From: Algoriphagus sp. | GTDB taxonomy: Bacteria > Bacteroidota > Bacteroidia > Cytophagales > Cyclobacteriaceae | Direction: 5' to 3' | DNA length: 64,000 bases | Assembly: GCF_030694375.1 (NCBI RefSeq) | Contig: NZ_JAUXYL010000041.1 | Coordinates: forward strand, 124,001 to 188,000 | Part shown: positions 49,623 through 60,600 of the stretch, in pieces | Position numbering within the stretch: position 1 is the stretch's first letter | Layout: every line of letters starts with the position of its first letter | Translations under genes and position numbers: made by a program | The notes under the pieces: generated by a model | What the model was told of the DNA's origin: nothing | Database searches by the model: none | What the model saw: only the letters and a program-made list of their open reading frames with translations

Positions 49623-51281
49623 TCAATTTTCACCTTCGACAAACTTAATCGCTCCGATCCCCGGCTTTCCATCAATAGGATTGCCTAAGAAATCCCGCTC
49701 CAAATCCACTCCCTGAATCAAGCCGAAATCATCTCCTTCCAAAAAGGGGATGGTAATCCCGGGTTCTACATATTGGCCTCTTTGAGGGATGTAATCCTCT
49801 GCATTCAATCCTCCTGGCTTACTGAAGCTGACTTTGCCGATAATCGGATTTGAATCCTGAATCAAAGCATCCTGTGGCCAGCTTCCTGCCTGCAGGAAAA
49901 TATTGTTTTTAAAAAATACCCGCTCCAGATTTCCCGTCTCCCCATCATCAGGCTTGTACTGATCACCCGGAACCATTTGCGCAGGACCTTCCAAATGGAA
50001 AATATTGTTGGCAATCAAGATGCCTTCGGATCGGTTATCAATGGCGATTTTCGGGACAATATCCGAACCGACATAGATCGTATTGTTGTAGAAATAGGAA
50101 TTGACAGGCCCCTTTCTTGCCTTTTTCTCCCCCTGATACCCACTCAGCCAAAAAGTTTTTCCTTCCTGAAAAGCACCGTTTTCGCCCTTCACCCGGTGAC
50201 CGTCGTTGACGCTGATATTATATCGGTAAGCGCAGTTGAAATTGTTTCCCAGTACTTCGATAAATCCTCCTGCATTGTGCGCACTGAAGTTGTATTGCAG
50301 GACGATGTTGTCACAGTTGTAATCGATATGAGCCCCGGCAGAATCGCCCGGACCATTGGCATACATGAATTTATTTTTTTCGATCAGCACATTGGAAGCA
50401 CTCCAGGTCCAAAGCCCACTACCTCTACCCCATTTTCTGAAGTCGTTCGTGCTACCAGAATAGCTCACTTCATTGGTAATGACATGGACAAATTTCACTC
50501 CCGACATCTGAATTCCCGGGCCGCCTGTGTGGGTCAACTTATTGCCTGAAATCGTAACTCTTCTGATATTTTGTGCTGAATTCCCGGTCAATTTGATCCC
50601 GGTATGACTGACATCCGCAATGTCAGAATTCAGGATTTTCACCTCTTCGATCAACGCGGACTCCGATTGGTTGATCAGCCGGATTCCCCAGCCGTAGCGT
50701 TGGGTCCCGTTAGCTGATCGGACTTCATCAGTTCCCCGAATGAAGCCTTTTTCCTCAAAGAAAATCCGGGAAATCTTCAGCCTATCCAGCGTGATTCCTT
50801 TGACAAGTCCGTCGCCTGTTGCCAAAATCAAAACGCCTACCCGCATTTCTCCTGCGGGTTTCATTGCACCGTAACCCTCAGCAGTGATCTCCAGATTTTC
50901 AACCCGGATGAAGCTGGAGTTTTGAATCAGAATGCCGTTTGGAAACCCCTTGGCATCGATTTTTGCAGGACTTGAAAAAGAGGATCCATGCTCACTGAAT
51001 GAGGTAATAATCAAGGGCTGATCTTCCTTTCCTTGAAAGCCCTTTAGCTCCAAAGTCCCCTGAAAAATCTGTCCCTCTGCCAGCAAAATCCGGTCACCAG
51101 GAACAAGCTTTAAGTCGCTGACTTTAGAAAGGGATTGAAAAGGCTCGTCAGTTGAAAGGCCTGAATTCTGGTTATTGCCTTTCTGGGGATGAAAGAAATA
51201 ATCCTTCGAAAAAGCCGATGCCGTACACAGGAAAAGGGAGATCAATCCCAAGAGGAATATATAGGATAAATTAGTTTTCAT
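49623..51281 (-). CDS. Right-handed parallel beta-helix protein (pectate-lyase-like)
   Basis: 552 residues, Sec signal MKTNLSYIFLLGLISLFLCT...FS. After the DYFFHPQKGNNQNSGLSTDE entry, which is typical of exported beta-helix glycan enzymes, come many turns with N/G-rich repeats. Examples are ESALIEEVKILNSDIADVSH, HTGIKLTGNSAQNIRRVTIS and the N-ladder GNNFNCAYRYNIS. Could be a lyase, an epimerase or a GH of the beta-helix clan; no catalytic triad could be assigned. It stands between the third sulfatase and the GH43-like gene in the PUL operon. Confidence 0.85.
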   Translation of the reverse strand: MKTNLSYIFLLGLISLFLCTASAFSKDYFFHPQKGNNQNSGLSTDEPFQSLSKVSDLKLVPGDRILLAEGQIFQGTLELKGFQGKEDQPLIITSFSEHGSSFSSPAKIDAKGFPNGILIQNSSFIRVENLEITAEGYGAMKPAGEMRVGVLILATGDGLVKGITLDRLKISRIFFEEKGFIRGTDEVRSANGTQRYGWGIRLINQSESALIEEVKILNSDIADVSHTGIKLTGNSAQNIRRVTISGNKLTHTGGPGIQMSGVKFVHVITNEVSYSGSTNDFRKWGRGSGLWTWSASNVLIEKNKFMYANGPGDSAGAHIDYNCDNIVLQYNFSAHNAGGFIEVLGNNFNCAYRYNISVNDGHRVKGENGAFQEGKTFWLSGYQGEKKARKGPVNSYFYNNTIYVGSDIVPKIAIDNRSEGILIANNIFHLEGPAQMVPGDQYKPDDGETGNLERVFFKNNIFLQAGSWPQDALIQDSNPIIGKVSFSKPGGLNAEDYIPQRGQYVEPGITIPFLEGDDFGLIQGVDLERDFLGNPIDGKPGIGAIKFVEGEN

Positions 51282-51309
51282 TAGGTTTAAAGTTTATTGA
51301 AAAAATCAC

Positions 51310-52719
51310 TCAGTCATTTTTTTTGATTTCCGGCGTAAATCGATCCGGATGCAATCGGCTGTATTCCCTATCCTCCAAAAGACCCAAAAAAACAGGATCC
51401 ATCAGGAGCATCTTCCACTGATAAATCTTCGCCGAAAGGGAATTTTTACGGAGGAGATCAACTGAAATCACATTTTTACTTTCGGATAAATCTGACTGTA
51501 TGTCAAAGAGCTGCCCGATTTCTTTTTCCAAAATCATCTTTGAATCTGCAGTCCGGATAGCTACCCTTCCGCGGTCAAAGTTTCTCCAGTAAAGCGCCTG
51601 ATGGGGTGGATTTTGATTTTCTCCAGTCAAAAAGGGGATCAGATTTACACCATCCAGCTCGTTTTTGGGCTCTGCATTGGCTAATGCCGCAGCCGTAGCA
51701 AAGATGTCCAGTGAAATCACCGGATGATCAAAATCCTGACCTTCGGGAATCTGACCTTTCCACTGCACCGCAAAGGGGACCCGTACTCCTCCTTCGAAGA
51801 AATCACTTTTGAATCCTCTCAGCGGTCGGTTATCGGAGGCATTGTCCTTCGTTGGCCCGCCATTGTCTGAAAGAAAAAATACCAAAGTATTTTCCTCCAG
51901 TTTCAGCTCTTTCAACAAATCCAACAAAGCCCCAACCCCATCATCCACAGCGGAGACCATGGCCACATAGGTTTTTCTTCGGGGATCTTCGATGTGGTCA
52001 AACCTACTCAGGTATTTCTCGGTAGCCTGAAGGGGTGCATGGGGTGCATTGTATGCCAGATAGAGGAAAAAAGACTCAGATTGATTCCTCTTCACAAAGT
52101 CCAATGCTTCCCTCGAGAGTGCATCAGTCAGATATTCCGTTTCCTCAACGGGTCCGTCATTTCGGGTGAGTTTGGTGCGGTAGCCATCGTATTGACTTTG
52201 AACCTGACTTTCTTCCAGATTCCACTCTTCCGGAAAATACCGGTGTCCCCCTTCCAGAAAGCCATAAAATTCATCAAAGCCACGCTTGTTGGGTGTCAAA
52301 CTGGGATGTGCACCGAGGTGCCATTTACCCAAAACTCCGGTTTTGTACCCTGCTTTTTGCAACAAATCACCCATCGTCTCCTCAGCAAGCGGAAGTCCCA
52401 TGGTTGAATCTTTAGGGGCCAATAGTGGATTACGGGAAAATCCGAATCGATCTTGATAACGCCCTGTAATCAACCCCGCCCTGCTCGGACCGCAAACTGC
52501 GTAGGAGACATATCCCGCTCTAAATACAACTCCATTTTTTGCAATGCGGTCGATTCCCGGAGTAGGAATATCCTTGCTTCCGTTGAATCCTACATCGGCA
52601 TAACCCTGGTCGTCCGTCAGGATGATGACGACATTCGGTTTTTCGGATGCGGGCCTTTGCTGCGCAAAAGAATATCCCGCCCAAATCAGAAAAAGAACTG
52701 TCCAATAGGATTTTATCAT
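51310..52719 (-). CDS. Sulfatase (S1 family), secreted
   Basis: 469 residues, Sec signal MIKSYWTVLFLIWAGYSFA. FGly motif C76-G-P-S-R80 in YAVCGPSRAGLITGRYQDRFG. Metal and sulfate ligands are in LTDDQGYADVGFNG, GKWHLGAHP and FLSDNGGPTKDN. First enzyme gene after susCD, separated from susD by a hairpin. The DNGGP motif and domain size pair it with the sulfatase at 46989, while the one at 45395 differs, so at least two sulfate positions are probably addressed. Confidence 0.94.
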   Translation of the reverse strand: MIKSYWTVLFLIWAGYSFAQQRPASEKPNVVIILTDDQGYADVGFNGSKDIPTPGIDRIAKNGVVFRAGYVSYAVCGPSRAGLITGRYQDRFGFSRNPLLAPKDSTMGLPLAEETMGDLLQKAGYKTGVLGKWHLGAHPSLTPNKRGFDEFYGFLEGGHRYFPEEWNLEESQVQSQYDGYRTKLTRNDGPVEETEYLTDALSREALDFVKRNQSESFFLYLAYNAPHAPLQATEKYLSRFDHIEDPRRKTYVAMVSAVDDGVGALLDLLKELKLEENTLVFFLSDNGGPTKDNASDNRPLRGFKSDFFEGGVRVPFAVQWKGQIPEGQDFDHPVISLDIFATAAALANAEPKNELDGVNLIPFLTGENQNPPHQALYWRNFDRGRVAIRTADSKMILEKEIGQLFDIQSDLSESKNVISVDLLRKNSLSAKIYQWKMLLMDPVFLGLLEDREYSRLHPDRFTPEIKKND

Positions 52720-52743
52720 GGTTGGAAATTAAAAGGAACCACC

Positions 52744-52762
52744 CCCGTCTCAAAAAGACGGG
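52744..52762 (-). terminator. Hairpin between susD and the first sulfatase
   Basis: CCCGTCT and AGACGGG around CAAAA, extendable by GTG/CAC with one mismatch. On the minus strand it is followed by GGTTCCTTTTAA, a weak U-stretch. Likely partial termination after susCD, as at 2497-2527 in the other Sus locus. Confidence 0.6.
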
Positions 52763-52801
52763 AGTGATTAACCAATCTACCCTATGTTTAACTTTTGATT
52801 T

Positions 52802-54337
52802 TTAATTCCAAACCGGATTTTGAACCAGTCGGTCATTCGCATCGATTTCATTTTGGGGAATCGCAAATACTTCTGACTGACGACCGCGATAGACCGGATT
52901 GTACGGCCCAACTGGATCTGCCTTCGCTCTTGCATAAGCAGCTTCTACCTCTCCCCAGCGCTTCACGTCAAAGAAACGTAAGCCCTCAAATGCCAACTCA
53001 ACCCTTCTTTCCCTACGGATGAGCGCTATCAGTTGAGCCTGAGTCAGGGACGTACCATTTACCTGCGTCACGGTGGGCATTTTGGCCCTAGTCCTGATTT
53101 GGTTCAATAAAGGATAGACTTCGGAAAGCTGACCTGATTCCGCCAATGCTTCAGCTCTCATCAGCAGTATATCCGCATAACGGATCACGTAAAAGTCTTG
53201 ACCGCCTTGACTATCCGGACTTATTCCACTTGCAGACAAATTGTTCCGTATGTATTTTTTCTGACCAAAGCGGGTTGCTGTGTTTCCTGCAAATGCTCTG
53301 TTGAGGTGAATCAGGAATATATCTCCTTGAAAATATATCGAAGCTCCAAGTCTGGGATCTCTGTTTGCTTTTCGCTGTGCAGGATTGTAAAGAGGTGATG
53401 CCGTAATAGGAAGGCCATCTATGCAAAGGTAAGCATCAACCAAGTTGGGCATCGGTTGCATATTCACACGGGGAATCCCCAGGAATGTGGACGAAAATGT
53501 CTCACCGTTATTGGATTGGTCTTGGATAAAACGGACAGAAAATACAATTTCTTTGGATTGCTCGCCCGCTTCAGTGAATAACTGGGCATAATCCGGGTGA
53601 AGCTGATAGCCCAAGGTCATAATTTCCGAAGTCAGTCTGATTACTTCCCCGTAATTTTTATTGTACAATTCAAATCTTGCCAACATCCCCAAAGCAGCAC
53701 CTTTGGTCGCATAACCAAACTGATTGGCAGGGTAGGCTACAGGCAATGCTTCGGCTGCCGCTTTTAAATCAGCCGTGATAAGCGCCTTCAGTTCCTCATA
53801 GGTATTCTTTGCCACATAGGACTGCTCCAAAGTCTGGAATTTTTCGATCAGAGGAGCATCCTCATAATACACGGCCAAATGAGAGTAAAACACAGCTCTC
53901 AGAAATCTTGCCTGTCCGAGTAAGGCGGCTTTTGATCCTGCACTGATATTGGCATCGGGAATGGTTGCTATTTTTTCGATCGCAATGTTCGCCCGGCCTA
54001 TTCCCCGGTAAAGCGCAGTCCAAAAGGCATTGAAGAAAGAAAATGCAGGATCAGCGCGACCTTCCATAAAATTTCCAGGCCCTTCGAATTTAAAATTGTT
54101 GAACGCGTTGTCTGCAAATGCGTCATGCTGGGGAATACCTGCGGTTGCATTGAGATTGCCTCCATATAATACTCTGTCCTGGAGCGCGGCGTAGATGCCA
54201 TTGACCCCCAATTGTGCATCCTTTTCATTCATCCAGAAATTGCTTTCCGCCAACTGGGTCAATGATCCCCGCTCCAGATAGTCTTCTGAACAGGAAGCGA
54301 GAAAAACCAAACTGATGATATAGATAAATTTTTTCAT
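52802..54337 (-). CDS. SusD/RagB family nutrient-binding lipoprotein
   Basis: 511 residues, signal MKKFIYIISLVFLASC. Features: NFWMNEKDAQLGVNGIYAAL near the start, a TPR-like middle (FLRAVFYSHLAVYYEDAPLI), and the C-terminal SusD block YVIRYADILLMRAEALAESG. LLNQIRTRAKMP and RRERRVELAFEGLRFFDVKR complete it. Surface glycan-binding lid for the SusC encoded 5 bp upstream. Confidence 0.96.
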   Translation of the reverse strand: MKKFIYIISLVFLASCSEDYLERGSLTQLAESNFWMNEKDAQLGVNGIYAALQDRVLYGGNLNATAGIPQHDAFADNAFNNFKFEGPGNFMEGRADPAFSFFNAFWTALYRGIGRANIAIEKIATIPDANISAGSKAALLGQARFLRAVFYSHLAVYYEDAPLIEKFQTLEQSYVAKNTYEELKALITADLKAAAEALPVAYPANQFGYATKGAALGMLARFELYNKNYGEVIRLTSEIMTLGYQLHPDYAQLFTEAGEQSKEIVFSVRFIQDQSNNGETFSSTFLGIPRVNMQPMPNLVDAYLCIDGLPITASPLYNPAQRKANRDPRLGASIYFQGDIFLIHLNRAFAGNTATRFGQKKYIRNNLSASGISPDSQGGQDFYVIRYADILLMRAEALAESGQLSEVYPLLNQIRTRAKMPTVTQVNGTSLTQAQLIALIRRERRVELAFEGLRFFDVKRWGEVEAAYARAKADPVGPYNPVYRGRQSEVFAIPQNEIDANDRLVQNPVWN

Positions 54338-54342
54338 GGGAA

Positions 54343-57300
54343 TTAGAATTTGATGTTGATACCTGCAGAAATCACTTTGTACAGCGGGGTGGTCCGATCT
54401 GTACCGGTTCCTCTTTGTCTTTCAGGATCGAAATTTTTCACCTTGGTGAATGTCAGCAGGTTTTGTCCACTCACGAAAACTCTGGCCTTCTGAAGCAATA
54501 CCTTCTGAGAAGCAGTCACGGGAATTGTATAGCCAAACTCTAGATTTCTCAATCTCAAATAGGACATGTCCTGGATGTAGAAAGTGGAGGTGACCGAATT
54601 ATTTATGCCTCCCAATCTTGGTAAAGTCTGGGATGGGTTCTCCGGTGTCCATCGGTCAACCCAATAAGAGAGTGAATTATTCCGATCACCTTCCATGGGA
54701 GTTTGCCCATTGCTGAACAGCAACCTGTCCAATTTTCCAACTCCCTGGAAGACCATATTCAGATCGAAACCACTGAACTGAAAATTGGCATTCATACCAT
54801 AAATCCATCTGGGAAAGGGATTTCCGATAACTGTACGATCGAAGGCATTGATGACTCCGTCAGGAATTCCGTCAGGACCCGAGAGATCTGCATATCTCAT
54901 ATCGCCAGGACGGGTCAAGTTGCTCCCAAATTGTCTCGGTGCGCTATCCACTTCCTCTTGGGTTTGGAAGATACCCTGTGCCTGATAGCCAAAGTAGGAA
55001 TTGAACGGAACCCCGATTCGGATGATTGTATTTCCACCGATTGTCTCAATACCGTTTGGACCCAGGCTGGTAACTCGGTTGTCTGCCATTCGGGTGACGT
55101 TTCCTGAAAAGTTCATCACCAGTTTGCCGATATTTTCACGATAACCGAGCGAAAGCTCCAAGCCTGCATTTTCCATTCCTGCCGCATTCACTGCGGCAAG
55201 ATTGGTCACTCCGATAGAGTTTGGAATAGGAAAGTTGGTGTAAAGAATATCCGAACTGATTCGCTTGAAATAGTCTGCTGTCAGGTTGACTTTGTTATTG
55301 AAAAAAGAGGCATCCAATCCTATGTTAAATTGCTCGATCGATTCCCAGGTGATAAAGGGATTTGCCAAAGAGGTCAAAGCCACTGCCGATAGGATCACAT
55401 CCTGTCCTACATGATAGTCAAGACCGGTGTTGTAGGTCTGCTCGAAGATGTAATTTCCGATTCGGTCATTGCCGCTTATTCCCCAGCTTCCGCGGATCTT
55501 CAAATCTGTGATGGTTCGCGAACCACTCAGAAATTCCTCCCTTGCGATATTCCAGCCCGCTGATACAGAAGGAAACGTTCCGTAGCGGTTATCTCTCCCA
55601 AATTTGGAGGAGCCGTCTTTTCTGATATTGGCCTCAAAGAGATATTTCTCTTTGTAGTTGTAATTCACTCGTGCAAAAAATGACTGCCATGCTTCTTCCG
55701 AAGCTCCTCCACTCACAGATGGATTGAGTACGCCGCCTCCGTTGAATTCCTGAATGGCATCCGAAGGAAAACTCTGAAGTGACCCCGAAAACCCATCGAC
55801 TTTGTCATAGATCACAGAATGTCCCACAATTACGCTCAGGTTATGCTTTTCCTTGATGCGGGTAGAATATCTCAGGATATTTTCATTGAGTAAGCGATAG
55901 TTGAAATCCAAGGTGTTGGAAAGGGAATTCAATACATTTTGCTGTACCACATTACCCGCCCAGTCACGTGTGGTCAATGTGGGACGAAAATTGGATATGT
56001 TATCAAAGTTGATGATTGCACTTCCGCTGGTTTCAAAAAACAGTCCGTCGGCAATCTTGGCACTTAAGCCAATTCGCTCACTTAAATTGATATTGTCACT
56101 GCTGTAATCTCCAAAATTCCCTGTCAGCAGGACATTGTTGATCGGATAGGAGAAATTTACATTCTCGTAAGCGCCATCTACTACCCCCAATTCACCATTG
56201 GAATAATATACCGGAACAAGCGGGGAAGAGCGCTGAAACTGATTGATAATTCCGGTTTCCCCGGTAATGGCATTTGCACCACCGTTGGGGCCTACAAATC
56301 TGGACCAAAAACCGTTGGTCACATTAGTTACCGTCAACCATTTATTTGGCTTCAATGTCAGGTTTAACCCAAGATTGTAGCGGTCTGATTTGAATTTACC
56401 GTTTACAACAGCCTCCTGATTGAGATAACCCAAAGACACCCGGTAAGTTACCTGATCGGATCCTCCGGTAAAGGAGAGGTAGTGATTCTGGATCGGAGCA
56501 TCTCTCAATGCTACCTTTGCCCAATTGGTATTAGCAAATTGGTCAGGGTCGGTACCGTTGCGAATGGCTTCTATATTAGCCTCAGAAAATCTTAAGGGAG
56601 CATTCGGACCGTTAACGTTTCGATCACGCTCATTTCTGAGCAAAGCATAATTGACAGCATCCAAATACTCCGGTACCACGGTGACCCGCTGCACCCCGTA
56701 GTAGTTGTTGTAATCCACTGAAAATTTCCCCTTGGTTCCTTTTTTGGTTGTCACCACCAAGACCCCATTTGCACCTCTGGCACCGTAGATGGCCGATGCG
56801 GATGCATCTTTCAATACGGAGATGCTTTCGATATCGGATGGAGCCAGGTTATTGAATTCCGCCAATCCGGTGTATTGGATATTGTCAATCACCACGAGTG
56901 GGTTGGTACCTCCAAAAGTTCCAATTCCACGAATGACTATCGCAGACCCATCTGCCCCGGGAAGACCTGAGGACTGGGTAAGCTGCACACCGGAAAACTT
57001 ACCGTACATCAGTTGTGCGGAATTGGTGACAGGCTGATTGACTGCGTCGTCAAATCGCACCGTCTCCACAGATCCCGTCAGGTTGAGCTTTTTCTGCTCT
57101 CCATAGCCGACCACCACTACTTCTTGGAGTAGTGATTCAGACTCGCGAAGTGTCAGATTGATTATCGATTGGTTTCCAACTTGGATTTCCTGAGAATTAA
57201 ATCCCACCAGGCTAAACACAAGAATTGATTCCTGGGAAGCTACCCGGATTGAAAAATTTCCGTCCAAATCAGTCACCTGACCATTTGATGTTCCCTTTTC

Positions 57301-57495
57301 CAATACAACAACACCGGGAAGTGCCTCCCCATCAGGAGAAATAACTTTTCCGGATATACTTGCGGTGGTTTGCCAAGCCCAGGCAAAAGCTATCGTTTGG
57401 ATGTAAAGCAATCCTAACAAGAGCATTTTTTTCTGAGAAAGGAACCTGCCAAATCTTCTTAAAGGAACAGTCTCCTTTACTTTGATGAGTTTCAT
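54343..57495 (-). CDS. SusC/RagA TonB-linked outer membrane transporter
   Basis: 1,050 residues, complete. An N-terminal signal-like segment precedes a CarboxypepD_reg-like domain at about 45-125 (ASISGKVISPDGEALPGVVV), the SusC TonB-box region LLQEVVVVGYGEQKK, and the plug at about 140-255 (IRGIGTFGGTNPLVVIDNIQ, SISVLKDASASAIYGARGAN). The 22-strand barrel ends in VISAGINIKF. It imports the oligosaccharide bound by SusD. Its 150-bp upstream region holds the regulator's terminator and a motif shared with the region upstream of the HTCS gene. Confidence 0.97.
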   Translation of the reverse strand: MKLIKVKETVPLRRFGRFLSQKKMLLLGLLYIQTIAFAWAWQTTASISGKVISPDGEALPGVVVLEKGTSNGQVTDLDGNFSIRVASQESILVFSLVGFNSQEIQVGNQSIINLTLRESESLLQEVVVVGYGEQKKLNLTGSVETVRFDDAVNQPVTNSAQLMYGKFSGVQLTQSSGLPGADGSAIVIRGIGTFGGTNPLVVIDNIQYTGLAEFNNLAPSDIESISVLKDASASAIYGARGANGVLVVTTKKGTKGKFSVDYNNYYGVQRVTVVPEYLDAVNYALLRNERDRNVNGPNAPLRFSEANIEAIRNGTDPDQFANTNWAKVALRDAPIQNHYLSFTGGSDQVTYRVSLGYLNQEAVVNGKFKSDRYNLGLNLTLKPNKWLTVTNVTNGFWSRFVGPNGGANAITGETGIINQFQRSSPLVPVYYSNGELGVVDGAYENVNFSYPINNVLLTGNFGDYSSDNINLSERIGLSAKIADGLFFETSGSAIINFDNISNFRPTLTTRDWAGNVVQQNVLNSLSNTLDFNYRLLNENILRYSTRIKEKHNLSVIVGHSVIYDKVDGFSGSLQSFPSDAIQEFNGGGVLNPSVSGGASEEAWQSFFARVNYNYKEKYLFEANIRKDGSSKFGRDNRYGTFPSVSAGWNIAREEFLSGSRTITDLKIRGSWGISGNDRIGNYIFEQTYNTGLDYHVGQDVILSAVALTSLANPFITWESIEQFNIGLDASFFNNKVNLTADYFKRISSDILYTNFPIPNSIGVTNLAAVNAAGMENAGLELSLGYRENIGKLVMNFSGNVTRMADNRVTSLGPNGIETIGGNTIIRIGVPFNSYFGYQAQGIFQTQEEVDSAPRQFGSNLTRPGDMRYADLSGPDGIPDGVINAFDRTVIGNPFPRWIYGMNANFQFSGFDLNMVFQGVGKLDRLLFSNGQTPMEGDRNNSLSYWVDRWTPENPSQTLPRLGGINNSVTSTFYIQDMSYLRLRNLEFGYTIPVTASQKVLLQKARVFVSGQNLLTFTKVKNFDPERQRGTGTDRTTPLYKVISAGINIKF

Positions 57496-57565
57496 GAATT
57501 ACGATTTTTGGGTTCGCGATAATTGTTACTGCCCAAATTTGACCCAAACAAGCTCCTTTCCGTGG

Positions 57566-57603
57566 GCTGAATCGGCCATCTTAGGGGGGTAAATCAGCCA
57601 TAA
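57566..57603 (-). promoter_or_regulatory. Candidate HTCS operator upstream of susC
   Basis: Plus-strand GCTGAAT (57566-57572), then GGGGGGTAAATCAGCCAT (from 57584), forming GGCTGA/TCAGCC ends 71-108 bp before the susC start. A similar arrangement occurs at 61806-61856 upstream of the HTCS gene itself. Function is inferred from position and shared sequence only. Confidence 0.4.
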
Positions 57604-57607
57604 TAAA

Positions 57608-57632
57608 AAAAGCACCCATCGGGGGTGCTTTT
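57608..57632 (-). terminator. Intrinsic terminator of the HTCS gene
   Basis: Perfect 10-bp stem AAAAGCACCC/GGGTGCTTTT with loop ATCGG; on the minus strand it is followed by TTTTATTATG. It starts 14 bp after the HTCS stop and separates regulator and susC transcripts. Confidence 0.92.
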
Positions 57633-57645
57633 GAAAAAGGTTGAC

Positions 57646-60600
57646 CTATTCGGCCTGTTCCAGGATTTTGCTCTTGTATTCGGAGGGAAGACAGCCAAAC
57701 TGTTGCTGAAAGGACTTTTTGAAATGCTTGTAATCATTGAATCCAACATCCATGGCGACTTGACTTAATTTCATATTGGACTGGAGAATGATTTGGGCAG
57801 CTTGCTTGAGTCGTACTGATCGGATAAAGCCTGTAATCGAAAGGCCGGTCAGGGATTTGATTTTCCGGAAAAGCGTGGATTGACTCATAAATAGCTGATC
57901 TACGAGGGTCTCTATCCCGAAATTTTCATCCTGCAAATTCTCATTCACCAATTGGATTGCTTTTTCGATAAAACGGGCATCAATGTCCGATTCATGCACT
58001 TGATGAGAATCCGGTTCAAACCTTACTTTATTGAGAAAATATTCCCGGAGTTTCGATCTGTTTTCCAAGATGTTGGAAATTCTGGTTTTGATTATTCCGG
58101 GATTAAACGGCTTGGTGATGTAATCCTCTGCGCCGATTTTCAGGCCCTCCATTTCATAACTCAGGGAAGCACGCGCGGTAAGCAGTATTACCGGAATATG
58201 GGAGGTGTTGATTTGGCTTTTGAGGACTTCACACAGTTTTATCCCATCCATCTGAGGCATCATCACGTCGCTGATGATAATATCGGGGAGTTCCCTGTTG
58301 GTCAGATCCAGGGCGACCAGGCCATCCTCTGCCTCCAGAATGTAATATTCTTCCTCCAACAGATTTCTCAGGTACTTGCGGATGTCCTCGTTATCGTCTG
58401 CAATCAGGATGGTAGCGCATTTTCCGGCGCGTTCCATGTTGAGATCATTTCCTTCTTCAAGCGCATCTTCGTGAAGAAAATCCAAACTGATTTCTTCTCC
58501 TTTGGGTCTATTAAATGCCCCTTCGGGAATATCCTCAAGGGAAAACAGAATTTTAACTTCTGTGCCTGCACCTTTGGCACTGTGAATTTCAATTTCACCT
58601 TCATGGAGGTCCACGATATTTTTGGAAAAAGCCAATCCGATTCCACTTCCTGCCAAATTGGAAGTTTCCGCATTTTGTACCTGGTAAAACCGGTCAAAGG
58701 CTCTTCCGGCTTGATCCTCTGTCATGCCAATTCCCGTATCAGCCACAATCACAGTCAGGTATCCATGATCACAGCGGATTTTGAAATCAATTTTCCCGCC
58801 CTGAGGCGTATAATTGAATGCGTTGGAGAGTAAGTTGAAAAGGACAATTTCCATTTGATTCCTGTCATACTCCATTGGAAAGGCCTCCACTTCTGACTCA
58901 AAACAGTAGTCAATCTGTTTTTTTGACGCCAAATTCTGAAAGCTGACAAATACTTCTTTGGAGAAGGAAACGAAGTCTGAGTACGTTTTATTGAGCTTGA
59001 GCAGGCCGTGTTCTGACTTTCTGAAGTCCAACAATTGATTGATCAGACGGAGCATCCGTTTTCCGTTTGATTCAACAAGCAACAGCTTTTCCCGTACAGA
59101 TTCTTTAAAATCAAACTGTTCCAAAAGCTCAGTCACAGGACTCAATATGAGGGTAAGCGGCGTTCGGAACTCGTGGGAAATATTGGTGAAAAAGGTGATT
59201 TTCGCTTCGTTGAGTTCATGTTCCTTTTCCTTTTCTATCTGAATGATCTGAAGCTCGGCGCGCAATTTGGCCTGACGGATGGAAATATATCTGAACAGGT
59301 ACATGATCCCGCCAAACATTGCCAAATAGATCAAAAATGCATACCAAGAAAGCCATGGCGGGGCTTGGATTTCAATTAACAGACTTCTTGGCACACTCCA
59401 ATCCTGATTGTTTCGGCTCGCTCTGATGAGCAATTCATACTCTCCCCATGGCAATCCCGTAAAGCTGATCTGATTGAGGCGCCCCAGATTCACCCACTCC
59501 TCATTCATCCCTTTCAGTTTGTAGGAGTAGGCAATATTGTCGGGACCCAGAAAGTCGTTGGCGGAAAAGGACAGGGAGAGGTGGTTTTGGGAGTAATCCA
59601 AAATAATTTTCCCGGTTTTCTGAATGGCGTTTTCCAGGATCACTTCTCCGTTGACCTCATCTCCTACCTGAAGTACCTGATTATTCACGATCAGTTTGGT
59701 CAGTACAACCTCTGGCAAATTGAAAGTCTCACTGATGGATTGGGGAGAAAATGAAACCATTCCATTTGACCCACCGAAATAGATCTTCCCGTTCTCATCT
59801 TTAAAAGAGGCACCCAAGTGGAATGAATTGATCAATACCCCATCTTCGCGGTCAAAATTGATGAAGTTCTTTAGATGAGGTTTAAATTTGGTAATGGTCG
59901 TGGTAGTACTCAGCCAAAGATTCCCTTCCTGATCTTCTTCCATTGCACATATGAAATCATTGATCAAGCCGTCATTCTTGTCAAAAAAGTTGATTAAACT
60001 GAGATTTTTCCCTGTAACCTTCAATTCAGCCAATCCATTCGGTGTTCCCAGATACATGATATTCTCCTTCAGGAAAAAGTCATTGATTATGGGGTTGGCC
60101 AGTTCATTGCCCAAAATGGACCGATGGGAAATGAGCTTTTGGTTATCCTCATCATACCGGTTGATCCCGGAGTAGGTCCCCACCCAGATTTCTCCATTGT
60201 TGTCTTCTTTGATTTGACTGATTCGATTGTTTTCTAGGGGGTGATCCTTACTTGTTTCTTCGAAAACCATCCAGTTTTCCAAATTCGGAAACCCGGTAAA
60301 ATCAATCATTTTCATCCCGGATTGTTGGGTTCCTACCCAAAGCCTGCTTTTGGAATCAATCAGAATGGCTGTGATTTTTTGATTTCGGAAGTAGCGTTTT
60401 GCCCCCTCAAAGTCCCCGTCCCTCACCACGTAGAGTCCGTTCCCTGTGCCTACAAAAAGGTGGTTTTCGTATTCATATACCGTGTGGATTTTAGATTTTA
60501 CCACCTGATTTACCAGCTGAAAATTCCCCCCTTCCGCAGCAGCGTACAAGCCCTTTGCCAGGGTACCCAAATAGGTTTTGCCTGACTTGGAGATCAGAAA

